A stretch of DNA of 64,000 nt. Source: Actinoplanes xinjiangensis (GTDB lineage: Bacteria > Actinomycetota > Actinomycetes > Mycobacteriales > Micromonosporaceae). The position numbers were made by a program, and so were the translations under genes. The stretch lies in the NCBI RefSeq assembly GCF_003148685.1, contig NZ_QGGR01000005.1:434001-498000 (forward strand), in the 5' to 3' direction. Positions 48,823-57,596 of the stretch are shown here, one piece after another. Position 1 is the first letter of the stretch; each line of letters starts with the position of its first letter. The notes beneath the pieces are model-generated. The model was given only the letters and a program-made list of their open reading frames with translations, searched no databases and was not told the origin of the DNA.

Positions 48823-50247
48823 ATGGCGGCCACACCCCCCGCTTATGATCTGGCCATCCGCACCGACGAGCAGCGCATCCGCAAGGCCCTGGCCGGCGCG
48901 GCTCGCACCCCGTTCTGGCTGGAGGACCCGGGTCGGCCGGCCCCCCAGCCGGCGCTGAACGGCTCCACCGACGCCGACCTGCTCGTCGTCGGCGGGGGCT
49001 ACTGCGGGCTGTGGACGGCGCTGATCGCCAAGGAGGCCGACCCGTCGCTGGACGTGGTGCTGGTCGAGGGCAACGAGATCGCCTGGGCCGCCAGCGGGCG
49101 CAACGGCGGCTTCGTCGAGGCCAGCCTCACCCACGGCACCGAGAACGGGCGCCGGCACTTCGCCGACGAGCTGCCGATCCTGGACGCGCTGGCCGCGGAG
49201 AACTTCGCCGGCTTCGAGGCCACGCTGACCCGGCACGGCATCGACGCCGAGTTCCAGAAGGAGGGCGTGCTCGCCGTCGCCACCGAGCCGCACCAGGTCG
49301 ACGAGTTGCGCGCGGCGGTCACCGGCAGCACCACCTTCTACGACCGCGACGAGTTGGGCGCGCTGGTGAAGTCGCCGCTCTACCGGGCCGGGCTGATGCA
49401 GCACGAGGGCGCCGCACTGGTGCACCCGGCCAAGCTGGCCTGGGGTCTCAAGGCGGCCTGTCTGCGGCTCGGGGTGCGGATCTACGAGAACACACCGGTC
49501 ACCGACATCAAGGACCAGGGCGCCACGGTACGCGCGGCGACCTGGGCCGGCAGCGTACGCGCCCGCCGGGTCGCCCTCGCCACGAACGGCTTCCCGTCGC
49601 TGCTCAAGCGCAACCGGCTGCTGACCGTGCCGATCTACGACTACGTCCTGATGACCGAGCCGCTGACCGACGCGCAGGTGCGCGAGATCGGCTGGGTCAG
49701 GCGGTTCGGCATCTCGGACACCTCACGGCAGTTCCACTACTACCGGATGACCTCGGACAACCGGATCCTGTGGGGCGGCTACGACGCGGTCTACCACAAG
49801 GGCGGCACGATCCGGCCCGAGCACGACCAGAACCCGGAGACCTTCACCCGGCTCGCCGACCACTTCCTGCGTACGTTCCCGCAGCTCGGTGACGTGAAGT
49901 TCAGCCACGCCTGGGGCGGCATGATCGACATGTGCACCCAGCTGGCCGCCTTCCAGGGGCGGGCGATGGGTGGCAAGGTCGCCTACAGCAGCGGGTTCAC
50001 CGGGCTGGGCGTGGCCGCCACCCGCTACGGGGCGACCGTGATGCTGGACCTGCTGGACGGGAAGGACACCGTTCGTACCCGGGTGAAGATGGCCAAGCGC
50101 AAGCCACTGCCGATCCCCCCGGAGCCGGTGCTCTACCCGGCCGTGCGGGTGATCCGTAACGCGATCGCCCGCTCGGACCGCAACGGCGGCCGGGACGGCC
50201 TGATCCTGAAGGCGGCCAACGCGTTCGGCTTCTCCTTCGACTCCTGA
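48823..50247 (+). CDS. FAD-dependent oxidoreductase (DAO family)
   Basis: 474 residues from ATG 48823 with AAGGGA upstream. The dinucleotide fold is DLLVVGGGYCGLWTALIAKE with GxGxxG, followed by NEIAWAASGRNGGFVEASLT and, near the C-terminus, YSSGFTGLGVAATRYGATV. These match the glycine oxidase/gamma-glutamylputrescine oxidase group, which oxidises amines or amino acids. The substrate is unknown. Probably controlled by the divergent TetR protein. Confidence 0.9.
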   Translation: MAATPPAYDLAIRTDEQRIRKALAGAARTPFWLEDPGRPAPQPALNGSTDADLLVVGGGYCGLWTALIAKEADPSLDVVLVEGNEIAWAASGRNGGFVEASLTHGTENGRRHFADELPILDALAAENFAGFEATLTRHGIDAEFQKEGVLAVATEPHQVDELRAAVTGSTTFYDRDELGALVKSPLYRAGLMQHEGAALVHPAKLAWGLKAACLRLGVRIYENTPVTDIKDQGATVRAATWAGSVRARRVALATNGFPSLLKRNRLLTVPIYDYVLMTEPLTDAQVREIGWVRRFGISDTSRQFHYYRMTSDNRILWGGYDAVYHKGGTIRPEHDQNPETFTRLADHFLRTFPQLGDVKFSHAWGGMIDMCTQLAAFQGRAMGGKVAYSSGFTGLGVAATRYGATVMLDLLDGKDTVRTRVKMAKRKPLPIPPEPVLYPAVRVIRNAIARSDRNGGRDGLILKAANAFGFSFDS

Positions 50248-50273
50248 CGCCGTCTAGCCGGCGGGCCGGCTCT

Positions 50274-50513
50274 CTACCGGAGGGCCGGCCCCCCACCCGC
50301 CCGGAAGCCGGGCTCGATCTCGCGGATGCAGTGCTCCGCATCCTCGGCCGACACCCCCCGGGCGGTCAGTGCCGCCATCGCCTCGGCCGGCCGTGCGCCG
50401 CCGTCGACGACGCTAATCCCGCCACCGCCGCCGCGGACCAGATGAATCCGATACCGCGCGCCGGTCCACTCCACACGTGCCGCGGTTACCGGCCCGTCCG
50501 CTGGTTGACTCAT
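50274..50513 (-). CDS. Small uncharacterised protein
   Basis: 79 residues from ATG 50513 with AGGA 9 bases upstream; ATG 50522 is in frame. VEWTGARYRIHLVRGGGGGI and RGVSAEDAEHCIREIEPGF suggest a small alpha/beta protein. I do not recognise the family. It is convergent with the FAD oxidoreductase and lies 59 bp downstream of the TetR gene on the same strand. Confidence 0.6.
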   Translation of the reverse strand: MSQPADGPVTAARVEWTGARYRIHLVRGGGGGISVVDGGARPAEAMAALTARGVSAEDAEHCIREIEPGFRAGGGPALR

Positions 50514-50572
50514 GCCGATCATCCTAGGCAACCACCTCCGGGCGTCTGCACCGAGCCGGGTGGCGGGCTGCC

Positions 50573-51220
50573 TCACTCATCGAGTAGAGCGCCGAGCAGA
50601 CCCCGCAAGGTCCGCTCGAAGAGATCCACGCGGGGCGCGCCCGGATCCGCGAAAGCGGCGACCAGATGGGGGTACGGCGTGAGGTCCAGCCCGGTGAAGG
50701 CCGGGGGCGGCGCGGCCCGCTCCTGACGCACGAAGAGCGTCACGACCCCGGTCATCATCGCCAGCGCCTCGAACTTGGCGGCGCTCGCGCACCGCACCGG
50801 CCGGAGGACGAGCAGGCAGTGGTCGAACCAGGCCAGCCCTTCCGGGCCGATGCCGCTGGGCCGGGTGAGCAGCTCGATCAGCCAGGGATGCCGGCGGTAG
50901 AGATCGAGCTGCCGGCCGGCCAGCTCCACCAGGGTGGTCATCGGGTCCGGGCCGGGCCCGGGATAGGGGCGCAGCTCGCCGAGCACCCGGTCGGTCATCA
51001 GGTCGAGCAGATCGTCGCGCGACGACAGGTAGCGGTAGAGGCTGCCGGCGCCGGTGCCGAGCGCGCCGGCGACCGCCCGCATCGAGACCGCGGCCAGCCC
51101 GTCGGCGTCGGCCAGCGTGACGGCCGCCGCCACGATCTCGTCCCGGCTGTGGCCGGGCTGGGGTCCACGGCTGCCGCGTTCCGGTCTCGACCAAATCGGG
51201 GGTGCGTCGCTCACCTGCAC
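50573..51220 (-). CDS. TetR-family regulator
   Basis: About 215 residues from GTG 51220; a longer in-frame start would cross the operator. HTH: VSMRAVAGALGTGAGSLYRY then LSSRDDLLDLM. The start codon is only 4 bp from a 29-bp palindrome, so the message is probably leaderless and the gene autoregulated. Divergent from the alpha/beta hydrolase gene, its likely target. Confidence 0.88.
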   Translation of the reverse strand: MQVSDAPPIWSRPERGSRGPQPGHSRDEIVAAAVTLADADGLAAVSMRAVAGALGTGAGSLYRYLSSRDDLLDLMTDRVLGELRPYPGPGPDPMTTLVELAGRQLDLYRRHPWLIELLTRPSGIGPEGLAWFDHCLLVLRPVRCASAAKFEALAMMTGVVTLFVRQERAAPPPAFTGLDLTPYPHLVAAFADPGAPRVDLFERTLRGLLGALLDE

Positions 51221-51224
51221 TACT

Positions 51225-51253
51225 GTAAACTGCGAACAGCGTTCGCGGTTTAC
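51225..51253. promoter_or_regulatory. 29-bp palindromic TetR operator
   Basis: GTAAACTGCGAAC (51225-51237) and GTTCGCGGTTTAC (51241-51253) are complementary at 12 of 13 positions around a three-base centre. The palindrome fills most of the space between the divergent TetR gene and the alpha/beta hydrolase, 18 bp before the hydrolase ATG. Confidence 0.8.
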
Positions 51254-51270
51254 CGACGGAAGGTACCGAG

Positions 51271-52077
51271 ATGATCGAGACAAGAGACGGGGCGAGGATC
51301 CCCCTGCACACCACCGGCAGCGGGCCGGACCTCGTGGTCGTGCACGGCGGCGGCGTGACCATCGACATCTACCGGCGGCTGGCCGCCAGGCTCGCCGACC
51401 GGTTCACCGTCCACCTCTACAACCGCCGGGGCCGGGCCGACGCGCCGCCGCGCAGCGTCCCCTACTCCATGCAGGAGGACATCGACGACCTGGCCACGGT
51501 GCTGGCGCACACCGGGGCGGTCAACGTGCTCGGTCACAGCGGTGGCGCGGTCGTCGCCCTGGAGGCGGCCCGCCTGCAGGTGCCGATGGAACGGCTCGCG
51601 GTCTACGACGTGCCGATGCAGGTCGACGATCTGTTCCCGGTCGACTGGCTGCCGGGCGCTCGGGCGGCGGCACAGGCCGGCGACACGGCCCGCGCCCTGG
51701 CCCTGACCGGCGCGGGGCTCAACACCCAGTCGGCGGCGGGCAGGCTGCCGGTCGGCATGCAGGTGGCGATCACCCGGATGTTCCTGCGCACGCCGATCGG
51801 GCGCATGATGGGCGACCTGGTGGCCATGACGCTGGACGAGTCGGCGTCGATCGACGAGCACGGCGGGCCCGCCTCCCGGTGGGCCGTCGTCACCGCCGAG
51901 GTGCTGCTGATGTGCGGCGCGAAGGGCCCGCCCTACTACCCGAAGATCCACCGGGCACTCGCCGCGGCGATACCCCGCGCCCGCACCCTGGAGATCCCGG
52001 GCAGTCAGCACGACGGTCTGGCGCGGGCGAATCCGCGGATCGTCGAGCCGTTCGCCGAGTTCTTCGCCGGCCGCTAG
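51271..52077 (+). CDS. Alpha/beta-fold hydrolase
   Basis: 268 residues from ATG 51271 with AAGG upstream. The oxyanion motif is VVVHGGGVTID, the nucleophile elbow NVLGHSGGAVVALEAA, and the catalytic His is in IPGSQHDGLARANP. Length and order fit a standard serine esterase or peptidase. The substrate is unknown. The operator immediately upstream suggests repression by the divergent TetR protein. Confidence 0.88.
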   Translation: MIETRDGARIPLHTTGSGPDLVVVHGGGVTIDIYRRLAARLADRFTVHLYNRRGRADAPPRSVPYSMQEDIDDLATVLAHTGAVNVLGHSGGAVVALEAARLQVPMERLAVYDVPMQVDDLFPVDWLPGARAAAQAGDTARALALTGAGLNTQSAAGRLPVGMQVAITRMFLRTPIGRMMGDLVAMTLDESASIDEHGGPASRWAVVTAEVLLMCGAKGPPYYPKIHRALAAAIPRARTLEIPGSQHDGLARANPRIVEPFAEFFAGR

Positions 52078-52078
52078 T

Positions 52079-52124
52079 CCGGAGGGGACGCCCAGGGCGC
52101 ATCGGCCCCGGACGTCCCCTCCGG
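52079..52124 (+). terminator. Hairpin terminator after the alpha/beta hydrolase gene
   Basis: CCGGAGGGGACG (52079-52090) pairs perfectly with 52113-52124 around a 22-base loop, beginning right after the hydrolase stop codon. Confidence 0.7.
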
Positions 52125-52186
52125 CTCGCCATGCCGGCTTCCGTCATGCGCGGCTCCCGTCGTCTCGCCTCCTGAACTGAATCGCT

Positions 52187-52546
52187 TCAGGACGCGCGAC
52201 TGTCCTGGCGGGAGCGCCCGGTCGACGAATGTTCACCGGGATGCCCGATGAACAGGGAGCACTCCAGCTCGTCGCGGTCCACGACGGGAGCGACCTGGCG
52301 CCCCGGGCACCAGGTGTACGGGTTGACCTCCGATGCGCTGAGGGTCCACTGGATCCACCACATCGTGGCGTCGACCTGCTGGCCGAGGGCTGCATGTGAG
52401 CCTTCGTGACCCAACTCCAGCTCGCAGCCCAGCTCGGACTGCACACTCGGCGCCCCGGCGGGGAGTGCATCGAAGAAGGCCAACTGTGCCGCGTCGAGCG
52501 TGACGCGGGCGGGGCAGTTCACCGGATCCTCACGGTCAATCGACAT
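52187..52546 (-). CDS. Small protein with two Cys/His repeats
   Basis: 119 residues. The motif C-x4-GH-x-G-x-H appears twice, CELELGHEGSH near residue 41 and CSLFIGHPGEH near 96, with further Cys in PVNCPARV and YTWCPG. The set could bind zinc. I do not recognise the family. An ACCGGTT-N5-AACCGGT inverted repeat lies about 35 bp upstream of its start. Confidence 0.7.
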   Translation of the reverse strand: MSIDREDPVNCPARVTLDAAQLAFFDALPAGAPSVQSELGCELELGHEGSHAALGQQVDATMWWIQWTLSASEVNPYTWCPGRQVAPVVDRDELECSLFIGHPGEHSSTGRSRQDSRAS

Positions 52547-52580
52547 GTGTACATGGATGCCCTCGACCCGCCTCCGCTAC

Positions 52581-52599
52581 ACCGGTTGACTGAACCGGT
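52581..52599. promoter_or_regulatory. 19-bp inverted repeat upstream of the Cys/His protein
   Basis: ACCGGTT (52581-52587) and AACCGGT (52593-52599) face each other around five bases, followed on the plus strand by TTT. No plus-strand gene ends here, so an operator for the minus-strand gene at 52546 is more likely than a terminator. Confidence 0.35.
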
Positions 52600-52624
52600 T
52601 TTGTCGGCACGCTCCCCCGCCGTC

Positions 52625-53101
52625 CTAGCGGCTCCGGGCGGCGGCGGTCCACTCGTCGCTGACGCAGCCCTCCTCGTAGTCCCACCAGCCGTCGCGGGCG
52701 CCGGCCCGGAGCACCCGCTGGACGCCGGCGAGATCGGCGTCCGGCGGAACCTCCAGAGCGACCAGGCCGTACTGCTGGATGCCCTCGCCGGTGACGCCGA
52801 ACGGCTCGAACGCGTCCAGCACCCGCTGACGGGAGCCGTGCAGCGGACCGCTGCGGAACGGCACGACCCGGATCGTGCAGTTGCCCGACCACTCGAGATG
52901 CTCGGCCGCCCACAGCACGCCGTCGGCGTCCGCCTCGACCCGCACCAGATCGCCGCTGGCCACACCGCGCACGAACCAGGGCACGTTGGTCAGCCGTACC
53001 ACGTCGTCGCCGACCGTCTCAGCCCAGAGGCTCTCCACCTCGACCGGCGGCCAGTCGTCGCCGACGCGCGGCAGATCGAAGTGCACCTCGACCGCTGCCA
53101 T
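52625..53101 (-). CDS. DUF4265-like protein
   Basis: About 158 residues from ATG 53101; GTG 53131 is an in-frame alternative. VEVHFDLP, ESLWAETVGDDVVRLTNVPW, GDLVRVEADADGVLWAAEHL and SGNCTIRVVPF match the DUF4265 pattern of small cytoplasmic proteins. Function unknown. Confidence 0.8.
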   Translation of the reverse strand: MAAVEVHFDLPRVGDDWPPVEVESLWAETVGDDVVRLTNVPWFVRGVASGDLVRVEADADGVLWAAEHLEWSGNCTIRVVPFRSGPLHGSRQRVLDAFEPFGVTGEGIQQYGLVALEVPPDADLAGVQRVLRAGARDGWWDYEEGCVSDEWTAAARSR

Positions 53102-53156
53102 CGCCACCCCGGACCCGAACTCACCGTTCACACGCCGAACGTAGTGTCGCAGAAGA

Positions 53157-53726
53157 TCAGCCCACCCCGACCTCGGGCGTACGGGTGAGTGCGAGCCATT
53201 CGTCCCGGGTGATCGCGTATTCGACCTCGCCCTCCGCGGAGCCCGGAATGGGCGGATAGTCCGGGAAGAAGGTCCGCTGGTACCGCAGGCCGGCCTTGGC
53301 CATCACGGCACGGGAGCCGGCGTTGACGGTCATGGTCTGCGCGATGATCCGGCTCTGGCCGGCCGTCTCGAAGCCGTGCCGCAGCAACTCCCGGGACGCC
53401 TCGGCGGCGTAGCCCCGACGCCAGTGCCGGCGCGCCAGCCGATACCCCAGCTCGGCGACCGACTCCTCGGCGGCCGGCGGCAGCATCATCACCCCGATGA
53501 ACTCGTCACCGGCGCCGAACGCCACCCAGTACCCGAGCCCGTCGACCCGGCGGCCCCGCTCCATCCGGACGGCGTGGAACTCGGTGACCTCCTCCCGGGT
53601 GCGGGCCCGGCCGTCGAGATAGCGCAGCACCTCGGGGTCGGCGTCGAGCGCGACCTCCAGTTCCAGGTGCTCGTCCGCGAGCGGGACCAGCAGCATCCGC
53701 CCGGTACGCAGAACAGGTTGCGGCAT
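53157..53726 (-). CDS. GNAT-family N-acetyltransferase (RimJ/RimL type)
   Basis: 189 residues from ATG 53726. LRTGRMLLVPLADEHLELEV is the typical N-terminus of RimJ/RimL-like GNATs; YRLARRHWRRGYAAEASREL is the acetyl-CoA-binding motif A and VNAGSRAVMAKAGLRYQR motif B. It should acetylate an amine substrate, not identifiable here. Confidence 0.88.
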   Translation of the reverse strand: MPQPVLRTGRMLLVPLADEHLELEVALDADPEVLRYLDGRARTREEVTEFHAVRMERGRRVDGLGYWVAFGAGDEFIGVMMLPPAAEESVAELGYRLARRHWRRGYAAEASRELLRHGFETAGQSRIIAQTMTVNAGSRAVMAKAGLRYQRTFFPDYPPIPGSAEGEVEYAITRDEWLALTRTPEVGVG

Positions 53727-53797
53727 CCGCCCACGATCACACACCGGCCGTGGCCACGCGACGGAGATTCCTCGCGGCCATCGCTCATGCTGAATGC

Positions 53798-54952
53798 ATG
53801 TCGCGCCGCTCGCTCACGTCGCTGCTCCTGGCCGTCGTCCTGGTGGCCACCGGGTGCACCACGCCCGACCTTCCCACTCTGAACGACGGCCCCGCCCTCG
53901 CCGAGCGGTGGCGGATCCCGTCACCGGTGAGCGGCTGGGACTTCACCGACCGGGAGTTCGGCCTGATCGGCCAGGACCGGCGGCTGATCTCGGTGGACCC
54001 GGCGTCCGGCGCGCTGCGCTGGTCGCTCGATCTGCCGGACGGCTACCGGGTCACCCGCGACTCGGTGTCGGTGGCGGCCGGCGCGGTGGTGGTCCGTGGG
54101 CCGGGCGGGTTCCGGGTGGTGAGCGCGACCGACGGGACGATGCTGTGGCAGCGCGAGTCGACCGGCAGGGTGGTCGCCGAGCCGGCCGGGCTCCTGCTCG
54201 CCGAGTGCCGCGGCGGGGGCTGCGAGTTGTCGTCGTGGGATCTCCACCGCGGTGAACGGCTGTGGTCCCGTAGGACCGGGGAGCGGGTCGAGCCGGTGCT
54301 CTCCACGCCGTACCAGTGCGAGTGTGTGCTCCTGCTGGGTGAGCGCACGATCAGCGCGATCGTTCTCGACGACGGCCGGGTCCCGTGGAGCATGGTCCGG
54401 CCGGCCGGGGTGACGCGCCTGATCCCCGCGCTGTACCGGGTGATCCTCTTCGCACCGCCGGCCCGGCCGGGGTGCGCCGCGGTCCTGCGCGGCACCGACG
54501 TCGGCACCGTCCACTGGACGCGGGAGATCCCGACGACGTGCGACGCCGCCGGGCCGGTGAACGGCGGCGAACTGGCGGTCCCGGTCGAGGGCGGCGTCGA
54601 GATGGTGAACACCTACACCGGCGCCAACCGCACGATCCCGCTCGGCGCGGGTGAGACGCTCGTCGCCGGCCGGATCACCTGGACACCCGGCATCGGTTAC
54701 CGCGACCTGGACGATCGCGGGGCCCCGCCGGCACAGGTGCCCGCACCGGCGGACGGGCGGCCGGGGGTGGTCGAGCACGAGGCGGGCCTGTGGCTGCTGC
54801 GGTCGGGCGACGGCCTGACGCTGTGGAGCCGGGTCCACGGGATCCGCTGGACCGGGCCGGAGCCGGCGCTGATCGCGAGTTCCGACAGGTTGATCTACCT
54901 GGACGGCGCCGACCTGGTGGGTGTGGGCCCGCCGGAGGACGCCGGGTGGTGA
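53798..54952 (+). CDS. PQQ-like beta-propeller lipoprotein
   Basis: 384 residues. Lipoprotein signal SLTSLLLAVVLVATGC with Cys near residue 21. The mature part has repeated blade motifs of the PQQ/quinoprotein type (SVDPASGALRWSLDL, VVSATDGTMLWQRES, SSWDLHRGERLWSR, LRSGDGLTLWSRV). Probably a surface-attached binding or scaffolding propeller; catalytic residues are not evident. A perfect hairpin follows the stop codon. Confidence 0.85.
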   Translation: MSRRSLTSLLLAVVLVATGCTTPDLPTLNDGPALAERWRIPSPVSGWDFTDREFGLIGQDRRLISVDPASGALRWSLDLPDGYRVTRDSVSVAAGAVVVRGPGGFRVVSATDGTMLWQRESTGRVVAEPAGLLLAECRGGGCELSSWDLHRGERLWSRRTGERVEPVLSTPYQCECVLLLGERTISAIVLDDGRVPWSMVRPAGVTRLIPALYRVILFAPPARPGCAAVLRGTDVGTVHWTREIPTTCDAAGPVNGGELAVPVEGGVEMVNTYTGANRTIPLGAGETLVAGRITWTPGIGYRDLDDRGAPPAQVPAPADGRPGVVEHEAGLWLLRSGDGLTLWSRVHGIRWTGPEPALIASSDRLIYLDGADLVGVGPPEDAGW

Positions 54953-54958
54953 CGGTGG

Positions 54959-54989
54959 GGTGCGGGGCACGGTGGGCGTGCCCCGCACC
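54959..54989. terminator. Bidirectional hairpin terminator
   Basis: GGTGCGGGGCAC (54959-54970) pairs perfectly with 54978-54989 around a seven-base loop, midway between the stops of the propeller lipoprotein (54952) and the convergent Excalibur-type gene (54994). Confidence 0.82.
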
Positions 54990-54993
54990 CGGG

Positions 54994-55509
54994 TCACCTG
55001 TCGCAGATGACGCCGTTGCGGTCGGGGTCCAGCCCCTGCCGGTCCCGGGTCGCGACCTTGATGCCCTGGTAGCCGTGGTCACGCAGCCAGGCGCACTTGT
55101 CGGTGACACCCGGCGGGAACCGTACCGGGATGCAGTGCGCGATGGTGCCGTAGTTGCGGTCGCAGCCGTCGACCGCCGTCGCCACCTTGACCGGGGCCGT
55201 CGGCCTCCGTTTCGGCTTCTGCCGGGTGACTCCCGGCTGAGCGGCGAAGGTCTGCACGAACGGTGCCGGCGCCACGTGCCTCCCGGGCCTGGTCGGCGCC
55301 GGGCCGGGCCGGTTCTCCGGGGCCTTCTTCGGCACGGTCCGCCCGGACGTGGCCGGACCCGGTGAGGGGCTGACCGGCAGCACCTGCTGCACGGCCACCT
55401 CGGTGGTGCCGAACCGGGCCGTCTCCGGCTCCGCGCCGAGTGCCCAGGTGGTGCCGCCCGCCAGGGCGACCGCGGCCAGGGTCAGGGCGGCGATTCGTGT
55501 CCTGGTCAT
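54994..55509 (-). CDS. Secreted Excalibur-like calcium-binding protein
   Basis: 171 residues from ATG 55509, overlapping the oxidase stop codon (ATGA). Signal or anchor RIAALTLAAVALAGGTTWAL, a Pro-rich linker, then a C-terminal domain with Cys in DGCDRNYGTIAHCIPV, DKCAWLRDHG and the ending LDPDRNGVICDR. The Asp-rich loop before the final Cys resembles the Excalibur (extracellular calcium-binding) motif. It is the last gene of the five-gene polysaccharide operon. Confidence 0.8.
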   Translation of the reverse strand: MTRTRIAALTLAAVALAGGTTWALGAEPETARFGTTEVAVQQVLPVSPSPGPATSGRTVPKKAPENRPGPAPTRPGRHVAPAPFVQTFAAQPGVTRQKPKRRPTAPVKVATAVDGCDRNYGTIAHCIPVRFPPGVTDKCAWLRDHGYQGIKVATRDRQGLDPDRNGVICDR

Positions 55510-57596
55510 CCGACCTTCACCCACTTCGCAACCGACGGGACGCCGTTGGTGCCGACCACGAACAGCATGTACCAGCCGGGCGGCGCCAGGTTGGGATTGC
55601 TGGTCAGGTTGAGGCTGATCGTATTGCCGGTGACCGTCATCGGCAGGTCGACGAACCGCTGGTTCGGGTCGCTGGAGTGCGTCACGGCGGCCGGGCGGAT
55701 CAGCTCGGCCTTCAGGACCGGCCCGTCCACGGTGATCGTGTTCGAGCTGCCGTACGCCCAGTTCAGCGTGGACATCCCGGTGATCTGCGGCCGGGCGCCC
55801 TTGAACAGGTACGGCGGCGAGTAGACCGACACCCGCATGTCGAAGGTGCCGTTGCCCGGGTTGTCGCCGACCGCCATCACCCGGCCGTCGGGCAGCAGGA
55901 ACGCCGACGAGTGGTAGCCGCGCGGCACCGGGTCGGTGGCCATCCCGGCGGTGAACGTGTTGGTGGCCGGGTCGTACATGGACGCCTCGTAGACGGGGTC
56001 GGCCCGGTTGTGCATCGCGCCGCCGGTCTCGAAGACCTTGCCGTCCGGGAGCAGGACCGCGGAGACGTACATCTTGCCCTGGTCGCCGGTCTGCGGGACG
56101 CCGCCGGTCAGGGTGCCCTGCGGGATCTGCGGGCCGGCGGTGTAGACCGGTGACGGCCGCTTGAGGTCGATGAGGTCGGTGAGCCGGTGGGCGTCCGGGT
56201 TGGTCTCGTTGTTGCCGCCACCCATGGTGAGGACCTTCTGGTCCTGGGCCGGCGGCAGCAGGACGCTCATCGACTGGTCCCGCTCGTCCTTCTTGCGCAG
56301 GCCGTTGACCGGGGTGATGGTGGCGGTGCCGTAGTCGTAGATCGAGGCACCGGAGCCGGGCAGGCCGTTGCCGAAGACGTGGCTGCCGGTGTAGAAGAGC
56401 CGCCCGTCCTGCATCAGGATCATCGACGGGTAGAGGCCCCAGAAGCTCCAGGTCTGCCGGGTCTCGCCGACGCCGAGCCAGCGGCCCTCCGACTCGTCGA
56501 AGTACTGGGTGAGCACCGTGCCGCTGGAGTCCTCACCGAGGCCGCCGAGGCTGATCACGTCGCCGTTGCCCATGATCGTCGCCGACGGGTACCAGCTGCC
56601 GCCGGTCATGTCGTTGACCCGCTGGTAGGAGTTCGTGCCCGGGTCGAAGATGTACGAGTTCTTCAGCCCCTTGTAGCCGTGACTCCCGTCCGCGGCCGAA
56701 TAGTCCTTGTTGCCGCCCATCACCAGGATCCGGCCGTCCTTGAGCTGTACGTGACCGGCACAGAAGAGGTCCTCGGGGGTGGGCACCGCGGTGAACGTGC
56801 CGGACCCGGGCCGGTAGATCGCGGTCTTGAACGACTTGGCGGCGAACGCCTCCGGATCGTTGCCGGAACCCGCGATCAGCAGCACGTCGCCGTTGCGCAG
56901 CACCACGGCGTGGATGGCCCGCACCGCCGACTGGAACGGCATGACCTGCCAGTCGCCCTTGACGCACTTGACGCCCGCGCTGCACGACGCGTCCGGCACC
57001 GTCTGGGTGGCGTCGACCATCGTGTAGTCGTCGGTCTTCAGGGTGCCGTTGCCGTAGACGGTGACACCCCAGACGATCTGGTCGGTGTTCGCCGGGATCT
57101 GCGGGGTACGGACGCTCTGCCTGGTCCAGGCCGCGGTGACCGGAAGGGTGGCCAGGTCGGTCCAGTAGACCCAGCCCTGGGCGACGTCGTGCCGGAACAC
57201 GGTCATCACCGTGTTCGGGGTGGACGTCTTGTACCAGACGGACAGGTCGTACTGGTGGCCCGGCGTGACGTTGGGCGCGCACGACGTGTCCTCGAGCATC
57301 ATCGCCTTGCGGTCGCCCTCGCCCGCGTTGGTCAGCGTGACCGCCATCGACCGGGCGCCGCTGTGCGCGTCGGTGCTGACCTCGAACGTGTGGCCGTTGT
57401 TGCCGTAACCGGACTTCTCCCAGCAGACCGGGAACCCGTCCGGTGCCATCGACTCCAGGCCCGGGTTGGCGATCAGGTTGGCACCGGCCGAGGCCGGGCG
57501 TTCCGGCAGAGCCAGGAACAGGACGAGTGACAGCACCAGCAACTGGGCTATGTGGAGCCGGTTGCGCCGGCTCATCAGGGGGCGTGACGGGGTCAT
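55506..57596 (-). CDS. glxA: Secreted copper-radical oxidase (galactose oxidase/GlxA-like)
   Basis: 696 residues from ATG 57596 (GGGAAG upstream), overlapping the previous stop by ATGA. N-terminal signal/anchor LLVLSLVLFLALPERPASA; a carbohydrate-binding-like sandwich about 40-190; a kelch propeller; a C-terminal Ig-like DUF1929 domain. The copper-radical residues are all present: Cys279 (LFCAGHVQL) and Tyr336 (GSWYPS) for the thioether cofactor, Tyr561-His562 (GYHSSAF) and His640 (VTHSSDP). Their spacing follows that of galactose oxidase. In Streptomyces such oxidases act with a cellulose-synthase-like enzyme on an extracellular glycan; the neighbouring transferases fit that. Confidence 0.88.
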   Translation of the reverse strand: MTPSRPLMSRRNRLHIAQLLVLSLVLFLALPERPASAGANLIANPGLESMAPDGFPVCWEKSGYGNNGHTFEVSTDAHSGARSMAVTLTNAGEGDRKAMMLEDTSCAPNVTPGHQYDLSVWYKTSTPNTVMTVFRHDVAQGWVYWTDLATLPVTAAWTRQSVRTPQIPANTDQIVWGVTVYGNGTLKTDDYTMVDATQTVPDASCSAGVKCVKGDWQVMPFQSAVRAIHAVVLRNGDVLLIAGSGNDPEAFAAKSFKTAIYRPGSGTFTAVPTPEDLFCAGHVQLKDGRILVMGGNKDYSAADGSHGYKGLKNSYIFDPGTNSYQRVNDMTGGSWYPSATIMGNGDVISLGGLGEDSSGTVLTQYFDESEGRWLGVGETRQTWSFWGLYPSMILMQDGRLFYTGSHVFGNGLPGSGASIYDYGTATITPVNGLRKKDERDQSMSVLLPPAQDQKVLTMGGGNNETNPDAHRLTDLIDLKRPSPVYTAGPQIPQGTLTGGVPQTGDQGKMYVSAVLLPDGKVFETGGAMHNRADPVYEASMYDPATNTFTAGMATDPVPRGYHSSAFLLPDGRVMAVGDNPGNGTFDMRVSVYSPPYLFKGARPQITGMSTLNWAYGSSNTITVDGPVLKAELIRPAAVTHSSDPNQRFVDLPMTVTGNTISLNLTSNPNLAPPGWYMLFVVGTNGVPSVAKWVKVG

